Below are positions 7,888 to 15,438 of a DNA stretch of 64,000 nucleotides, piece after piece. The DNA lies in the NCBI RefSeq assembly GCF_022788655.1, contig NZ_CP084951.1, forward strand, positions 3,100,001-3,164,000. The letters run 5' to 3'. The notes beneath the pieces are model-generated. The model made no database searches and was not told where the DNA came from. It worked only from the letters and a program-made list of their open reading frames with translations. Position 1 is the stretch's first letter. The number at the start of each line of letters is the position of its first letter. Made by a program: the position numbers and the translations under genes. Source of the stretch: Sulfitobacter indolifex. GTDB lineage: Bacteria; Pseudomonadota; Alphaproteobacteria; Rhodobacterales; Rhodobacteraceae.

Positions 7888-10063
7888 AGGGCGCGCCCGC
7901 CTCAAGCCGTCCGATGATATGACCCTTTAGCCCTGCCGCTGCCAACCGCGCCTGCGCGACCTTCGCTGCCGCTTCTGGCAAAGCGGCCAATAGCCCTCCG
8001 GCGGTTTGCGGGTCGTGGAAAAGCGGATTTATCGACCCCGCCGTTCGGATCGGTGCATCGGCCTGATTGACTGCCAGAAGCGATGACGCCACCCCTTGAT
8101 CCGAGAGCGCCTGCGCGCCGGGGTAAATCGGTACGGCATCCCCCCGAAGCTCTGCCGCCAGCCCGGACGCCCGGCAAATCGCCTGCACATGCCCGGCCAA
8201 ACCAAAGCCTGTCACATCCGTCATCGCATGAGCGTTTGCCAAAATCTCCGCCTCCCGCGCCTGCGGCGTCGCCATGAAGCGCAACGCGTCGGCCACGACC
8301 CGCCCCGGTGCGCTGCCCGCCATATGCCCCGCTAGAATCACGCCCGCGCCGATGGGCCGGGTGAGCATCAGAACATCCCCCGGCTGCGCACCGCCCACGC
8401 CAATCGGCATGTCCTCCCGCGTGCCGGTGACCGTGAACCCGATGGTCAGTTCCGCGCCCATGGTGGTGTGGCCGCCGACAATCTGCGCGCCTGCGGCCCC
8501 CATCACATCTTGCGCAGCAGCCGCAATTTCTCGCAACGTCCGAGCCTGCAATTCAGGCGACATGCGCGGCATGATGACCGTGCTCAGCGCCACCTGCGGC
8601 TTGGCCCCCATCGCCCAGACATCGCCCAATGCATGCACCGCCGCGATCCGCGTCATCAGCGCCGGGTCTTCGATGAAACCGCGCAGGTGATCCGTGCTGA
8701 TCACCTGAAAGCCGCCGCCGGGTCGCTGCAGGATCGCCGCGTCATCCCCCGCACCGGTGACGACATCTCCCGTGACCGGGTGTTGAGCCTTGACCAACAG
8801 ATCGCCGAGTATCGCGCCGCCCACCTTGGCCCCGCAGCCACCACAAAGCGGCTTGCCGGCCAGCGCGTCTTGCACGCCCGAAGCCGTCGGACCAATCGGC
8901 GCTTCGCGTTTCATTGCGGGCAGATCGTCCAGCTGATCCATGAATTTCCGATCGATTCGGTCCTTCCATTGCCACAGCAACGCACCGCCAAGGGCGAGCC
9001 CGTTCCGCTCGGCCACCGCCGACTTTCCGCCCAATGAGATAAGCTTTAGGTAATGTTTCTGCGGTTTAAACGCACCCCGCTCAGCGGCGCTCAATGCGGC
9101 CCGCAAATTGTCATGCAGAACCGGCGCCGCCCGCACGGCAAAGACCCCGGCCTTGGGGCGCGGCGTGGCCTCTAAATGCGCGCAGTCACCCACGGCAAAG
9201 AGCGCCGCGTCATCCACCACGCCCAAATCAGCGCCCACTCGGATGAACCCATTGTGCAGCGGCAGGTCAGTCTGCGCGAGCCAGCCATGCGGCACCGCCC
9301 CTGCCGCGCCGACGCAAAGTGCTGCCGGGATCGGGGCGCGCCCCTTCACGATTACCTCTGTGCCCGTGACCTGCGTCACCTCCGCCCCGAGCGCAAGGTT
9401 CACCCCTAAATCGGCCATGCGCCGCCGCACCATCGTCTCGGTTCGGGGCGCCATACCGGAAAGCTGCGGCCCGTGTTCCACCACTGTCACAGCAGGCTGC
9501 GCCCCGGCCTGACGCAGGGCAAACGCCATCGCCATCGCCAACTCGCAACCCGCCACACCGCCGCCAATCACGGCGACTTCGGGCGGCAGATCACTCGCTT
9601 TCACCGCTGCCAAAAACGCCCGCCACCGCGCTGCATAAACATCAAGCGGCTTTGCCGGCACGGCGTGTTCGGCAAATCCCGGCAGGTCCATCTTGGCCGT
9701 GATGCCCACGTCGATTGAGGCCACATCGTAGGCCACAGGTCCATGCCCCGGCACAGTGATCTCCTGCGCGGCCCGGTCGATCCCGGTCGCCGCCCCAAGG
9801 ATCAGCCGTGCCCCAGCGTGGCGGCACAGACGCATCAAGTCGATCTCAAGCTCATCGCGGGCGTAATGCCCGGCGATGTGGCCGGGCAACATGCCCGTAT
9901 AGGGCGCGGTCGGGCCGGGATTGATAACCGTCAGCCGCGCGCCGGGCAGCGGGTCCATCCCCCATTTGCGCAGCACCAGCGCATGGGCATGACCGCCCCC
10001 CACCAGCACCAAATCCCGCGTTAGAGGCAGATCGCCTTGCACCAGATTGCCTCGCTCTCTCAT
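7871..10063 (-). CDS. selD: Selenide, water dikinase fused to an NADH-dehydrogenase-like domain
   Basis: A 730-residue fusion. Residues 1 to about 370 form an FAD/NAD(P)-binding oxidoreductase domain: LVLVGGGHAHALVL binds FAD, VAVIGGGVAGCELA binds NAD(P), and AVGDCAHL is the late FAD motif. From about 390 on comes SelD, which makes selenophosphate from selenide and ATP; LCGGCGAKVGG carries the catalytic cysteine (not selenocysteine), followed by GDDAAIL, STDHLRGF, GGHTTMGAELTIG and DVTGFGLAGH. Such fusions are known in bacteria; the oxidoreductase half may deliver reduced selenium. The tail overlaps selU on the other strand. No selA, selB or selC is visible here. Confidence 0.95.
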   Translation of the reverse strand: MRERGNLVQGDLPLTRDLVLVGGGHAHALVLRKWGMDPLPGARLTVINPGPTAPYTGMLPGHIAGHYARDELEIDLMRLCRHAGARLILGAATGIDRAAQEITVPGHGPVAYDVASIDVGITAKMDLPGFAEHAVPAKPLDVYAARWRAFLAAVKASDLPPEVAVIGGGVAGCELAMAMAFALRQAGAQPAVTVVEHGPQLSGMAPRTETMVRRRMADLGVNLALGAEVTQVTGTEVIVKGRAPIPAALCVGAAGAVPHGWLAQTDLPLHNGFIRVGADLGVVDDAALFAVGDCAHLEATPRPKAGVFAVRAAPVLHDNLRAALSAAERGAFKPQKHYLKLISLGGKSAVAERNGLALGGALLWQWKDRIDRKFMDQLDDLPAMKREAPIGPTASGVQDALAGKPLCGGCGAKVGGAILGDLLVKAQHPVTGDVVTGAGDDAAILQRPGGGFQVISTDHLRGFIEDPALMTRIAAVHALGDVWAMGAKPQVALSTVIMPRMSPELQARTLREIAAAAQDVMGAAGAQIVGGHTTMGAELTIGFTVTGTREDMPIGVGGAQPGDVLMLTRPIGAGVILAGHMAGSAPGRVVADALRFMATPQAREAEILANAHAMTDVTGFGLAGHVQAICRASGLAAELRGDAVPIYPGAQALSDQGVASSLLAVNQADAPIRTAGSINPLFHDPQTAGGLLAALPEAAAKVAQARLAAAGLKGHIIGRLEAGAPSIRLR

Positions 10064-10334
10064 ATTAAACGTTGGATATTGCTAACCGAACCCGTGCGGG
10101 CGCGCCATCGCCATGACCAAGTTGTGAGGGGGCCGTGGACGGGTTCGAGCGGCATTTCCCCGCCCATTCGCACCCGAAAACGCCCCAAACCTTTAAAAAG
10201 GGTGACATTCTACCCGAAAACCCCCATGTACATTCCATCCCTGACCCTCTACCGACGGTCGGATTCCTTTGCCGTGGCTGGTAGCACCCCACGTGCCCGC
10301 CCCCCGCACAAACGTTCAAGACAGGACAGCCTTC
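10064..10334. other. Intergenic region between selD and the helicase gene
   Basis: This 271-base divergent region is the longest gene-free stretch of the window. It must hold promoters for both genes, but I see no convincing -35/-10 pair. AT-richer sequence lies at 10183-10232, including ACCTTTAAAAAGGGT. RNA helicases of the CsdA type often have long regulatory leaders, so a structured 5' untranslated region is possible; no open frame here looks coding. Confidence 0.4.
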
Positions 10335-12434
10335 GTGATCCAGACTATTGCCGACGCCCTTGCCCAACAGGGTTATGAAACACTTACCGCCGTACAAGAA
10401 GCCGTCACAGACCCCGCGCTGAATGACGCCGACCTTCTGGTTTCGGCCCAAACCGGGTCGGGCAAGACGGTGGGCTTTGGCCTCGCCATCGCGCCGACAC
10501 TTTTGGGTGACGACACCCATTTCGGCCAAGCGGGCGCGCCACTGGCGTTGATCATCGCCCCCACCCGTGAATTGGCCATGCAGGTCAGCCGCGAGCTCAC
10601 ATGGCTCTATGGCAAGGCCGGTGCCATCGTCACCACCTGCGTCGGCGGCATGGACACCCGCACCGAGCGCCGCGCGCTTGATCGGGGCGCGCATATCGTT
10701 GTCGCCACGCCGGGCCGTCTGTGTGACCACATCAAACGCAACAACATCAACCTCGACGCGATCCGCGCCGTGGTGCTGGATGAAGCGGATGAGATGCTCG
10801 ACCTTGGTTTTCGCGAAGACCTTGAGTTCATCCTGTCCGAATCCCCCGAAGACCGCCGCACGCTGCTGTTCTCGGCCACCGTGCCCGCCGCCATTGCCAA
10901 ACTGGCGAAATCCTACCAGCGTGATGCGCAACGCATCACCACCGTGGGCGAAGCCAAGCAGCACAGCGATATCGAATACCGCGCGCTGAACGTGCATCCG
11001 CGTGACACTGAAAACGCGATCATCAACGTGTTGCGCTTCTATGAAGCCAAGAACGCCATCGTGTTCTGCAACACCCGCGCCGCCGTGGCGCGTCTGACCT
11101 CGCGCTTCACGAACCGGGGCTTCTCGGTCGTGGCGCTGTCGGGTGAGCTGACGCAATCCGAGCGGACCAACGCGCTGCAAGCCCTGCGCGACGGGCGTGC
11201 GCGCGTTTGTATTGCAACGGATGTCGCTGCACGCGGCATTGACCTGCCGAACCTTGAGTTGGTGATTCACGCCGACTTGCCCAGCAACTCCGACACGCTG
11301 CTGCACCGCTCGGGCCGTACTGGCCGCGCCGGGCGCAAAGGTGTTTCGGCACTGATCGTGCCTGCCAAACTGCGCAGCAAAGCGAACCGCCTGATTGGCG
11401 GCGCGAAGCTGAAAGTGGAATGGGCGGCACCGCCGTCTGCTGCTGAGGTTAACGCCGCAGATGAGGCCCGTTTGCTGGCCGATTCTGCATGGTCCGACCC
11501 GATCCCGGAAGACGCCGAAGGTTTTGTCGCCAATCTGGTTGAGCAGTTCTCGGCTGAGCAACTGGCCACCGCCTTCGTCAACCTCTACCGCGCGCGCCAA
11601 TCCGCGCCGGAAGAACTGGCAGAACCCGGCGCGCCCGGCGACGACAAGCCGCGCCCGGCCTTTGGCAAATCGGTCTGGTTCTCGATCTCAACCGGCCGCA
11701 ACGATGGGGCCGAGCCGCGCACGCTGCTGCCGATGCTGTGCCGTCGCGGCGACCTGACCAAAGACGACATCGGCGCGATCCGCGTGCAGGGCAGCCATAG
11801 CTTTGTCGAAGTCCTGGAAACTTCTGTCCCCGGTCTGCTGAGCGCCCTTGGCGGTGACATGAAGCTGGAAGAAGGCGCGGTGCTGACGCAACTCGACAAA
11901 GCCCCTGATCTGGCCCGTGGCCCGAAACCTGCCGGCAACCGTGGCCCCAAGCCCGGCGGCGGCTACAAAGGCGACCGTCCGGACCGTGGTCCGCGCCCCC
12001 CGCGCGATAACTACGATCCTGATGCCGCCCCCGCCCCGCGCAAGCCACGCGCCAAAGCGGCGGATGGCCCCGGTGCGGCGTCTTTCGACAAGCCCAAGTT
12101 CGACAAGCCAAAGTTTGACAAACCCCGCGCCCCTAAAGGCGAACGCCCGCCAAAGTCGCACAAGACCGAGCGTAGCCCGATGAAGCCAGGCGCCGCGCCC
12201 AAGCCCAAGTCTGGCGGCGAGACCACCGCCAAGCCCAAGGCGAAAGCTGTGTGGAAAAAGGAAAAGCCCGCAGGCGAAGGTTTCAAGGGCAAAGGCAAGG
12301 GTAAGCCAACGTCATCGGCCACCACGCCCGGCGGCGAGAAGTCGTACAAACGCGCGTCTGATCCGTCCAAACGCTTCACCCCGCCGAATAAGATCGGCAA
12401 GCAGGGTGGCAAGGGCGGCCCAAAATCGAAGTAA
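10335..12434 (+). CDS. deaD: DEAD-box ATP-dependent RNA helicase (CsdA/DbpA type)
   Basis: A 699-residue cytoplasmic RNA helicase acting in ribosome assembly and RNA turnover. Motifs in order: AQTGSGKT (Walker A), PTREL, TPGRL, VLDEADEML (DEAD box), SATVP, and the second RecA domain with ATDVAARGID and HRSGRTGRAGRKG. Around residues 430-530 a DbpA-like RNA-binding domain is seen (VWFSISTGRNDGA, IGAIRVQGSHSFVEV). The last about 150 residues are a lysine-, proline- and glycine-rich disordered tail with three near-identical FDKPK units. The GTG at 10335 has AGGA eight bases upstream and places the start at the usual family position; the upstream in-frame extension is not family-like. A strong terminator follows. 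Confidence 0.93.
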   Translation: MIQTIADALAQQGYETLTAVQEAVTDPALNDADLLVSAQTGSGKTVGFGLAIAPTLLGDDTHFGQAGAPLALIIAPTRELAMQVSRELTWLYGKAGAIVTTCVGGMDTRTERRALDRGAHIVVATPGRLCDHIKRNNINLDAIRAVVLDEADEMLDLGFREDLEFILSESPEDRRTLLFSATVPAAIAKLAKSYQRDAQRITTVGEAKQHSDIEYRALNVHPRDTENAIINVLRFYEAKNAIVFCNTRAAVARLTSRFTNRGFSVVALSGELTQSERTNALQALRDGRARVCIATDVAARGIDLPNLELVIHADLPSNSDTLLHRSGRTGRAGRKGVSALIVPAKLRSKANRLIGGAKLKVEWAAPPSAAEVNAADEARLLADSAWSDPIPEDAEGFVANLVEQFSAEQLATAFVNLYRARQSAPEELAEPGAPGDDKPRPAFGKSVWFSISTGRNDGAEPRTLLPMLCRRGDLTKDDIGAIRVQGSHSFVEVLETSVPGLLSALGGDMKLEEGAVLTQLDKAPDLARGPKPAGNRGPKPGGGYKGDRPDRGPRPPRDNYDPDAAPAPRKPRAKAADGPGAASFDKPKFDKPKFDKPRAPKGERPPKSHKTERSPMKPGAAPKPKSGGETTAKPKAKAVWKKEKPAGEGFKGKGKGKPTSSATTPGGEKSYKRASDPSKRFTPPNKIGKQGGKGGPKSK
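12086..12130 (+). repeat. Three tandem 15-base units encoding FDKPK
   Basis: Within the helicase tail the peptide unit FDKPK/FDKPK/FDKPR is encoded by three consecutive 15-base copies that differ only at silent or last positions. Such in-frame repeats expand and shrink easily, and the surrounding tail is low in complexity. Confidence 0.75.
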
Positions 12435-12440
12435 GATCAA

Positions 12441-12467
12441 ACGCCGGGGCACCACCCCGGCGTTTTT
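12441..12467 (+). terminator. Rho-independent terminator of deaD
   Basis: A perfect nine-base-pair stem (ACGCCGGGG at 12441-12449 with CCCCGGCGT at 12455-12463, loop CACCA) runs straight into a T tract. It starts six bases after the deaD stop codon and is a textbook intrinsic terminator. Confidence 0.9.
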
Positions 12468-12470
12468 GCA

Positions 12471-12541
12471 TAAGGCCCCGGACTTTTTAAAAAGTCCGGC
12501 CAGATTTCTTTGAAAGAAATCGGCACCTCTAGCTGGCCTTA
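12471..12541. repeat. Compound palindromic element (REP-like)
   Basis: Outer arms TAAGGCC (12471-12477) and GGCCTTA (12535-12541) enclose two further palindromes. The first is a perfect 22-base palindrome at 12478-12499, each half reading CCGGACTTTTT or its complement. The second is GATTTCTTT (12503-12511) with AAAGAAATC (12513-12521). The whole can fold as a three-way junction. Its form is that of a dispersed extragenic repeat rather than a simple terminator, because deaD already has one immediately upstream. No second copy was found in this window. Its right end overlaps the proposed TauR site. Confidence 0.65.
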
Positions 12542-12565
12542 AGGAACAAACCCATCTGGCACTAC
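12533..12565 (+). promoter_or_regulatory. Proposed TauR operator of tpa
   Basis: Direct repeats CTGGCCTTAA (12533-12542) and CTGGCACTAC (12556-12565), 23 bases apart start to start, lie 99 bases before the tpa start. They match the paired sites before xsc in sequence and exact spacing, and resemble the CTGGACTTAA/CTGGACCTAA repeats recalled for R. capsulatus TauR. The second repeat is the weaker match. Binding is inferred. Confidence 0.6.
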
Positions 12566-12663
12566 TTGCGGCGCGTCTTTCGCGGTGATGTGATACGCAC
12601 ATTCCCCGCCTCAGCGCGGGCTTCATTCGTGGGTTCGCCCACCCGCACAGAAAGGTTTGCCCC

Positions 12664-14061
12664 ATGGACGGCAATTTCAACGAGAACGACATCTCCCGCG
12701 TTGTCGAAGCCGACCGCGCGCACATCTGGCATCACTTGAGCCAGCACAAACCCTATGAAACCACCGATCCGCGCATTATTGTCGAAGGCAAAGGCATGCG
12801 CGTTTGGGATCAAAAGGGCAAAGAACACCTCGATGCCGTCTCTGGCGGTGTCTGGACAGTCAACGTGGGCTATGGCCGCGAAAGCATCGCCAATGCCGTG
12901 CGCGACCAGTTGATCAAGCTGAACTATTTCGCAGGCTCCGCAGGGTCGATCCCCGGTTCGCATTTTGCCGAAAAGCTGCTCGACAAGATGCCCGGCCTCG
13001 ACCGCGTTTACTACTGCAACTCCGGCTCCGAGGCGAATGAGAAAGCCTTTAAAATGGTCCGTCAGATTGCGCACAAGCGTTACGGCGGCAAAAAGCACAA
13101 GATTCTCTACCGCGACCGCGATTACCACGGCACCACCATCGGCTGCCTCTCGGCGGGCGGTCAGGATGAGCGCAACGCGCAATACGGCCCCTTCGCGCCG
13201 GGGTTCGTGAGGGTGCCACACTGCCTTGAATACCGCAGCTTTGAGCAGGACGGCGCGCCGCAAGAGAACTACGGCCCATGGGCCGCTGACCAGATCGAAA
13301 AGGTGATCTTGGCCGAAGGGCCGGAAACTGTCGGCGCGCTCTGCCTCGAGCCGGTGACAGCAGGCGGCGGCGTGATCTGCCCTCCCGATGGCTATTGGGA
13401 GCGGGTGCAAGAGATTTGCCGCAAGTATGACATCCTGCTGCACATTGATGAGGTCGTTTGCGGCGTGGGCCGGACCGGCACATGGTTTGGCTATCAGCAC
13501 TACGGCATTCAGCCCGATATGGTGACAATGGCCAAGGGCGTCGCCTCGGGCTATGCCGCGATCGCCTGTCTGGTCACCACTGATGCGGTCTTTGACATGT
13601 TCAAAGACGACGCCAGCGATCCGCTGAACTACTTCCGCGACATCTCGACCTTTGGCGGCTGCACCGCCGGGCCGACCGCGGGCATCGAGAACATGAACAT
13701 CATCGAGCGTGAGAACCTGTTGGAGAACACAACCAATATGGGCAATTACATGCTGGAGCAGTTGCACGCGCTGGCCGACAAACACGCAGTGATCGGCGAT
13801 GTGCGCGGCAAGGGGCTGTTTCTGGGGGCGGAGCTGGTCACCGACCGCGACAGCCGTGCCCCAGTTGAGGAAAAGCGCATTCAAGCCGTGGTGGGTGACT
13901 GCATGGCCCAAGGCGTTATCATCGGAGCGACCAACCGCTCGCTGCCGGGTAAAAACAACACGCTGTGTTTCTCACCTGCGCTGATCGCCTCGCGCGACGA
14001 CATTGATGAGATCATCACGGCGGTAGACGGCGCATTGGATCGGGTCTTTACCTCGGCGTAA
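12664..14061 (+). CDS. tpa: Taurine-pyruvate aminotransferase
   Basis: A 465-residue class III PLP aminotransferase that moves the amino group of taurine to pyruvate, giving sulfoacetaldehyde and L-alanine, the first step of taurine dissimilation. Seen: NSGSEANEKAFKM (PLP phosphate region), YHGTTIG, HIDEVVCGVGRTG, and the PLP lysine at about residue 291 in MAKGVASGY. The N-terminus MDGNFNENDISRVVEADR and DAVSGGVWTVNVGYGRES are those I associate with Tpa of Rhodobacteraceae rather than omega-transaminases in general. AAAGG at 12651-12655 is the ribosome site, and a TTCG-loop hairpin lies at 12629-12642. Its reaction product is the substrate of Xsc, 5 kb downstream. Confidence 0.93.
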   Translation: MDGNFNENDISRVVEADRAHIWHHLSQHKPYETTDPRIIVEGKGMRVWDQKGKEHLDAVSGGVWTVNVGYGRESIANAVRDQLIKLNYFAGSAGSIPGSHFAEKLLDKMPGLDRVYYCNSGSEANEKAFKMVRQIAHKRYGGKKHKILYRDRDYHGTTIGCLSAGGQDERNAQYGPFAPGFVRVPHCLEYRSFEQDGAPQENYGPWAADQIEKVILAEGPETVGALCLEPVTAGGGVICPPDGYWERVQEICRKYDILLHIDEVVCGVGRTGTWFGYQHYGIQPDMVTMAKGVASGYAAIACLVTTDAVFDMFKDDASDPLNYFRDISTFGGCTAGPTAGIENMNIIERENLLENTTNMGNYMLEQLHALADKHAVIGDVRGKGLFLGAELVTDRDSRAPVEEKRIQAVVGDCMAQGVIIGATNRSLPGKNNTLCFSPALIASRDDIDEIITAVDGALDRVFTSA

Positions 14062-14084
14062 AACCGCAGAAGCAGTGCGATCTT

Positions 14085-14114
14085 AGGCAGCATTGGTTGA
14101 CCCGATGCTGCCTT
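14085..14114 (+). terminator. Hairpin after tpa
   Basis: AGGCAGCAT (14085-14093) pairs perfectly with ATGCTGCCT (14105-14113) across an eleven-base loop, 23 bases after the tpa stop. The downstream tract TCGTCTATTT is only moderately T-rich, so termination strength is uncertain. Confidence 0.5.
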
Positions 14115-14267
14115 CGTCTATTTACCCCTTTGTCTTGCCCGAACATGACATCAGATGGAAAATTGCCGCGCATCGCTGCGTCGAAAATTTTTCTTAATAT
14201 CCATCGCTTTCGCGGGAACCTCTTCCAACCTCCCCGCGTTGGCAAATGAGTAACTTGGGAGAAAGAC

Positions 14268-14531
14268 ATGAAGAAATTCCTTATCGCCATTCCGCTGGTC
14301 GCCACACTTGCCGCTTGTAACGGCACCACGCCCAGCCAAGGTGCCCTGACGGGTGCTGCTCTTGGCGCGGCCACAGGTGCTGCCGTTTCAGGTGGCGACG
14401 ACAAAGTTCAAGGCGCAATCATTGGCGGTCTCGCTGGTGCAGCGGCTGGTAACTACATCGGCCAGACCCAGTCCGGCAAATGCGTTTACCAGAACTCCAA
14501 CGGCCAGCGCTACACCGCAGCGTGCCCGTAA
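14268..14531 (+). CDS. Small glycine-zipper lipoprotein
   Basis: An 87-residue exported lipoprotein. The signal sequence MKKFLIAIPLVATLAAC ends in a lipobox with the acylated cysteine at residue 17. Residues about 25-65 are a glycine zipper (GALTGAALGAATGAA, then GAIIGGLAGAAAG), a pattern that packs helices in or along a membrane and is seen in SlyB/YMGG-type outer-membrane lipoproteins. The C-terminus has two further cysteines, in GKCVYQN and TAACP, which could form a disulfide. AGGGAGAAAG-like sequence (GGGAGAAAGAC) precedes the ATG. It sits between tpa and the TSUP permease, has its own terminator, and is probably unrelated to taurine use. Confidence 0.82.
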   Translation: MKKFLIAIPLVATLAACNGTTPSQGALTGAALGAATGAAVSGGDDKVQGAIIGGLAGAAAGNYIGQTQSGKCVYQNSNGQRYTAACP

Positions 14532-14561
14532 ACGTCTGACATCGCGCGTTTTCGCGATGAA

Positions 14562-14592
14562 GGGGCTTCGACCGTTGGTCGGAGCCCTTTTT
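14562..14592 (+). terminator. Rho-independent terminator of the lipoprotein gene
   Basis: GGGCTTCGACC (14563-14573) pairs with GGTCGGAGCCC (14577-14587), eleven pairs with one T-G wobble and a three-base loop, followed directly by TTTTTC. It starts about 30 bases after the stop codon. Confidence 0.88.
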
Positions 14593-14679
14593 CATTTCCA
14601 GCCCGCCCACGCAACGCTTGGCAGCCCCTTGTTTTGATCCTAACAGGGATCAAAGCGCCTGAGCGCTTGGGGAGGGCAA

Positions 14680-15438
14680 ATGACGTTATTTGATATCGCG
14701 ATCCTAGTGATCGCAGCCTTCGGTGCGGGGGTGCTAAACACCATCGCCGGGGGCGGCACGTTTCTAACTTTTCCGGCACTGGTCTTCACCGGAATGCCCC
14801 CCGTGGCGGCCAATGCAACAAGCGCCGTGGCGGTGTTTCCGGGCTACCTTGCCGGGGCATTCGGCTTTCGCAATGAGCTGGGCGGATTTGACCGCAAGCG
14901 GCTTTTGCGGCTTAGCCTCATTACACTTTCGGGCGGGGCTGTCGGCTCTGGCCTGCTGCTGGTCTCCTCTAACGAGGCCTTCTCCATTGTCGTGCCCTTC
15001 CTCTTGCTCGCCGCGACGCTGGCCTTCCTTTTGGGCGACCGCATCCGCGCTTTCGCCGCCGCCCATGCCCGCGCTGTAACGCCCCAAGGCGCGCTCGGGC
15101 TTTTTGCGGTCAGCGTCTATGGCGGCTACTTCAACGGCGGTTTGGGCATCGTGCTGCTGGCCCTCTTCGCGCTTTGGGGGATGACCGATCTGCACGGAAT
15201 GAACGGGTTGAAAAACGGGCTGAGCTTTGTGCTCTCGTCGATCTCCGTTGCCGTCTTTGCACTGGCCGGGCTGGTCGCATGGCAGCAAGCACTGCTGATG
15301 ATGCTGGCCGCCACGGCGGGCGGCTATGCTGGTGCACCGCTGGCCCGGGCGCTGCCGAAACAAGCGGTGCGATGGCTGATCGCCGCCATCGGCTTTGGCA
15401 TGAGCGCGGTGTTCTTCTGGCGGCTTTTCGCAGGCTAG
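14680..15438 (+). CDS. TSUP-family permease (TauE/SafE domain)
   Basis: A 252-residue inner-membrane protein with about seven or eight hydrophobic segments. TSUP proteins move small anions, among them sulfite, sulfate, sulfoacetate and other sulfur-containing organic acids, usually outward. Family features are the first repeat GVLNTIAGGGTFLTFPAL with FTGMPPVAANATSAVAV, and the second repeat with YGGYFNGGLGIVLLA and HGMNGLKNGLS. GGGGAGGG precedes the ATG. It lies between tpa and the xsc operon, where a sulfite or sulfonate exporter would make sense, yet general YfcA-like members look the same, so the substrate is not assigned. It ends overlapping nagA by four bases, tail to tail. Confidence 0.85.
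   Translation: MTLFDIAILVIAAFGAGVLNTIAGGGTFLTFPALVFTGMPPVAANATSAVAVFPGYLAGAFGFRNELGGFDRKRLLRLSLITLSGGAVGSGLLLVSSNEAFSIVVPFLLLAATLAFLLGDRIRAFAAAHARAVTPQGALGLFAVSVYGGYFNGGLGIVLLALFALWGMTDLHGMNGLKNGLSFVLSSISVAVFALAGLVAWQQALLMMLAATAGGYAGAPLARALPKQAVRWLIAAIGFGMSAVFFWRLFAG

Noticed and set aside
10065..11600. Long open frame on the minus strand opposite deaD
   Set aside because: It is a shadow of the helicase gene: the opposite strand of GC-rich coding sequence often stays open. The plus-strand protein has every DEAD-box motif; the minus-strand one resembles nothing.
12478..12499. 22-base palindrome taken as the deaD terminator
   Set aside because: deaD already has a textbook terminator at 12441-12467, and the T run of the palindrome is inside the stem rather than after it.
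12562..13911. Long minus-strand frame opposite tpa
   Set aside because: The plus-strand product is a complete Tpa with its PLP lysine. The antisense frame has no ribosome site or recognisable domain.
14680..15438. Naming the TSUP permease TauE
   Set aside because: The family name reflects one characterised case. Motifs visible here do not separate sulfite exporters from general YfcA-like members.
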